Below are positions 61,208 to 64,000 of a DNA stretch of 64,000 nt, one piece after another. The position numbers and the translations under genes are program-made. The notes beneath the pieces are model-generated. The model searched no databases. It was not told where the DNA came from and was given only the letters and a program-made list of their open reading frames with translations. Positions within the stretch are counted from its first letter, which is position 1; each line of letters opens with the position of its first letter. This DNA comes from Leptospira wolffii serovar Khorat str. Khorat-H2 (GTDB lineage Bacteria; Spirochaetota; Leptospiria; Leptospirales; Leptospiraceae), in assembly GCF_000306115.2 (NCBI RefSeq), contig NZ_AKWX02000023.1:1-64000 (forward strand), in the 5' to 3' direction.

Positions 61208-64000
61208 ATGATCGCGATCGTCAAATGGGTCGAATCCATTTTCGCTTCGATTCCTCTTCCCTTATTGGAAGTTTGGGGACGTTTCGGATATATTCTCGGA
61301 TTGTTTTTGACCGCATTCGCCTATGGCAGATTCACTTTCCGGTCCCAGGGTAAATGGAGTTTAACGCGGATCCCCCAGGTTTGGGACGCTAAGGCATTAT
61401 TAAGCGTTCCTATTACTTTCATACTGATCTTAATTACCGGTTATATAGGGTCGTTTTTCGTTCTCGTTCCCGGAGCCCAGACCTTCGAGTCCCTCAAGGA
61501 TTTATCCGTTTTTATCTGCATTCTGATCTTCGGCTATCCCGCTTTACTCGCGGTTCCTTTCGCCTACGGAGTCTCCGATTTGATCGAAGGTGTGCCTCCG
61601 GAATTCCTATTGGATTGGGGATTGGCCTATTTTATTAATCCTTCCTGCTTTTGGATCTCCTACGAATTGATAGGTAAGAATCCGGATTTTAGAAGGCTTA
61701 GGACTTGGGGAGGTTATGCGATCTTCGTTATAGTCTTTATGACTTTGGAGCCGATTCTATGGGGATACGTTTGTTCCCCTCAGTTCACATCCGAAATATC
61801 GTATAGAAATATTACTCCTGCTCTATTCTTTACCACCGCGGTAACCTGGGGTTTCGCTCCTTTTGCCATGCTTGCTGTCTTTCCGGTCGCCAAGAAATAT
61901 TGGTTTAGATCGGAATCCGAAGCGAACTCCAAAGAGGCTCCGTCCTCCTTGGATGGACTTCCGATCCGTATTTTTATCGCGGCGCCTTTCATCATTTTGA
62001 TTCTACTAATGGTGGGTGCCACCGCTTTCGTAACCCTGAGGAGTTCGGAAAATGCGGCCGAGGAACTTGCGGGTAGACTCCATCAAAAAGCATCAGAGAA
62101 TATCGGCCTCCTTCTCGACGAGTATCTGGAGAAGAATCCGAACGACGAAAGGGGAAGAATCGATAGTATCCATAAACTTCTGCAAAAGACCGTGATTTCC
62201 TCCGCAGGGAGATCCTTCCTTTTGAACAAGGAGGGAGTTCTTGTGGCTTCCTCCAAGGAAGAAAAAAAGTCGGGCGATCCGAGTTTAAAGGGGGAGGAAA
62301 GCGAGGACTCCGTAGTAAAGGCGGCGTCGACTTATCTAAGTTCAAACGGATATAATTTAAAGAATTTGAATGCATCTTTCGTGTTCGATTTCGATTTAGT
62401 TACCGCTAAGCCCCTGTCCAGGGAGAGATGGTTGGCTCATGCGAGTCCTTACAAAGATCCGAACGGAAAGGTAGGTTGGATTCTCGTCACCGTTATCCCT
62501 TCTTCCTTCTATCTTTCCGGAATCCGAGAAGGAAACAGCCAGTCCGCAATGGTATTCGCGGCCTCCTTGGTGCTTTCGCTTCTCATCGCCGCATTGATCG
62601 CTGGGATCGTAACCAAGCCTGTTCAGAAAATCGCGGAAGCTAGCTCCTCAATCGCAGTCGGCGACCTAAGCCAAAGAACTCCTAAGACTAAGCTCCAGGA
62701 GCTCAATTCTCTTTCTACTTCTTTCAATCATATGGCCGAGCAATTACAGGAATCGTTTCGCAGGATCCAGGAGAGAGAGGATCAATTCAGGGATTTGGTG
62801 GACACTACTCCCGGAATCGTTTGGGAAGCGGATGCGGATAGTTTCGGTTTTACCTTCGTCAGTAGACAGGCCGTAGATATGTTCGGCTATTCGATGGAAG
62901 AATGGTCCCAGCCTAGATTTTGGGAAAGGCATATCCATCCGGAGGATAAGGATAGCGCCTTGCGTATCTATACCGAATCCATGAGAACTAGCGATTCTTA
63001 CGATTTCGAATACCGGTTTCTGAAGAAGAACGGAGACTTTCTTTGGATTAGGGATATCGTCAAGGTCATCTCGGAAAAAGGAAAGCCGAAATGGTTGCGA
63101 GGAGTGATGATCGATATCACAGAAAGAAAGGGCGTAGAGGAAAAACTGCTGGATAGAAATCGATTCATCGAGTCCATCCTGGATATCGTCCCAGGTTTAT
63201 TGTATATTTTTAATATAGATAAGCAGGAAGTTGCTTACGTAAATTACGGAACGGAAAGGCTATTGGGATATCCTTTGGAAAAGATCCAGAGTTTCGGGCA
63301 GAATATGGTCGCAACTCTGATGGATCCGGAGGATTTCGAAAGATATAAGAATGAAATTTTTCCCAAGTATCTACAGGCGAGCGATCGGGATCTGATCGAA
63401 AACCAATTTAGGATGATGCATGCCGACGGAGATTGGCGTTGGCTCGAATCGCGCGAATCCATCTTTCGAAGGGATTCCAACGGGAGTCCCAGCGAAATAT
63501 TCGGGATCACATACGATATCACTAAGAGTAAGCGCGCGGAAGAAACGATTCTGGATTTGAATGCAAATTTGGAGAGAAGAATCGAGGAAAGAACGGAGGA
63601 ACTGAAGAAGTCCAACCAGGATCTGGTCGAAGCGGTATTGAATCTGGAAAGGATCATGAAGGAATTAAGGGAGACTCAGAACCAATTGCTCCTTTCCGAA
63701 AAACTCGCGGCCTTGGGACAGTTGGCGGCCGGAATGACGCATGAATTGAATACTCCCCTCGGGGCCATCGCATCTTCCAATCGAGCGATCATGGACGTAC
63801 TCACGAACGAAATGAGAAGAATTCCCGGTTTTCTCTCGGGACTGACTCGGGAAGAAAGCGATGTTTTTCGGATTCTGATGGAAGAGAGTCTGAACGGTGT
63901 TTCGGAGGATGAAATTCTCCCGAGTCGGGCTTTCAAGAAGGAGTTGGCGGCAAAACTGAAAGATAACGGTATCGAGAATTACGAGAACGTCGCGAATATC
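61208..64000 (+). CDS. Large membrane sensor histidine kinase (cut by the window end)
   Basis: The frame is open for 931 codons to the end of the window. Several membrane segments (about residues 20-220) come first. A further segment at about 258-280 precedes an extracytoplasmic region, and one at about 440-460 leads to a HAMP (about 460-510). Two PAS domains follow (about 520-650, 650-780), then a coiled coil (SANLERRIEERTEELKKS-like) and the HisKA region LAALGQLAAGMTHELNTPLG with the His. The ATPase domain lies beyond the window. GGAGAAG precedes the ATG at 61208. It is probably a phosphorelay sensor. Confidence 0.88.
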   Translation, partial: MIAIVKWVESIFASIPLPLLEVWGRFGYILGLFLTAFAYGRFTFRSQGKWSLTRIPQVWDAKALLSVPITFILILITGYIGSFFVLVPGAQTFESLKDLSVFICILIFGYPALLAVPFAYGVSDLIEGVPPEFLLDWGLAYFINPSCFWISYELIGKNPDFRRLRTWGGYAIFVIVFMTLEPILWGYVCSPQFTSEISYRNITPALFFTTAVTWGFAPFAMLAVFPVAKKYWFRSESEANSKEAPSSLDGLPIRIFIAAPFIILILLMVGATAFVTLRSSENAAEELAGRLHQKASENIGLLLDEYLEKNPNDERGRIDSIHKLLQKTVISSAGRSFLLNKEGVLVASSKEEKKSGDPSLKGEESEDSVVKAASTYLSSNGYNLKNLNASFVFDFDLVTAKPLSRERWLAHASPYKDPNGKVGWILVTVIPSSFYLSGIREGNSQSAMVFAASLVLSLLIAALIAGIVTKPVQKIAEASSSIAVGDLSQRTPKTKLQELNSLSTSFNHMAEQLQESFRRIQEREDQFRDLVDTTPGIVWEADADSFGFTFVSRQAVDMFGYSMEEWSQPRFWERHIHPEDKDSALRIYTESMRTSDSYDFEYRFLKKNGDFLWIRDIVKVISEKGKPKWLRGVMIDITERKGVEEKLLDRNRFIESILDIVPGLLYIFNIDKQEVAYVNYGTERLLGYPLEKIQSFGQNMVATLMDPEDFERYKNEIFPKYLQASDRDLIENQFRMMHADGDWRWLESRESIFRRDSNGSPSEIFGITYDITKSKRAEETILDLNANLERRIEERTEELKKSNQDLVEAVLNLERIMKELRETQNQLLLSEKLAALGQLAAGMTHELNTPLGAIASSNRAIMDVLTNEMRRIPGFLSGLTREESDVFRILMEESLNGVSEDEILPSRAFKKELAAKLKDNGIENYENVANI

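Overview
This window is chromosomal DNA from a spirochaete of the genus Leptospira. The diagnostic genes are lipL41 followed by its small partner lep, a LigB-like protein with Big_2 repeats, and a vitamin K-dependent gamma-carboxylase homologue, which is otherwise mainly an animal enzyme and has been described in pathogenic leptospires. Lig and the carboxylase point to the pathogenic or intermediate side of the genus rather than the saprophytes, but I cannot name a species. I found no rRNA, tRNA, CRISPR array, insertion sequence or prophage.

Layout. (1) 1-8943, minus strand: an accessory locus. A giant SpvB/FG-GAP/RHS protein has a C-terminal tip with an HExxH metalloprotease-like motif. A tiny lipoprotein follows 7 bases later. 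Next come a second, start-less HExxH tip fragment and a second tiny related lipoprotein. I read this as a polymorphic-toxin tip with candidate immunity lipoprotein, plus a displaced tip/immunity pair. (2) 9.4-16.9 kb: single housekeeping or stress genes: a GST, a PAS-LuxR regulator, MsrA, a SulP-carbonic anhydrase fusion, an Rnk/GreA-like protein, a SET-domain methyltransferase and a UPF0316 membrane protein. (3) 16.9-23.9 kb, minus strand: a tightly overlapping four-gene surface operon, LigB-like adhesin, lipoprotein and two Bor/Iss-type lipoproteins. Its upstream region carries several inverted repeats. (4) 24.3-30.7 kb: the gamma-carboxylase homologue, DprA, a TPR lipoprotein, DoxX, a GNAT enzyme, and nadA-ispF with a small membrane protein. 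(5) 31.0-37.6 kb, mostly plus strand: lipL41-lep, a B12/radical SAM enzyme, small membrane and regulatory proteins, hemerythrin, Cdd1, AraC, and a uracil-DNA glycosylase on the minus strand. (6) 37.6-47.3 kb: a STAS protein, galactokinase, Pgi, hypotheticals, a translationally linked ECF sigma factor and ClpP, RDD and DUF2071 proteins, and amgK-murU for cell-wall sugar salvage. (7) 47.3-64.0 kb: two sensor kinases upstream of amgK-murU (the first has lost its last box to a frameshift in a 5-base homopolymer), a hydrolase, a NarL-type regulator, a DUF374 acyltransferase, ppk1 with an FAD oxidase, small envelope proteins, DinB, and a large sensor kinase cut by the window end.

How they work together. 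Much of the window serves the cell envelope: adhesins and serum-resistance-type lipoproteins, LipL41, muramyl-sugar recycling, and multi-PAS sensor kinases. The most unusual parts are the toxin-tip/lipoprotein array at the left end, the LigB plus Bor-like operon, and the gamma-carboxylase homologue beside it. Functions are inferred from sequence motifs read by eye. No database search was run.
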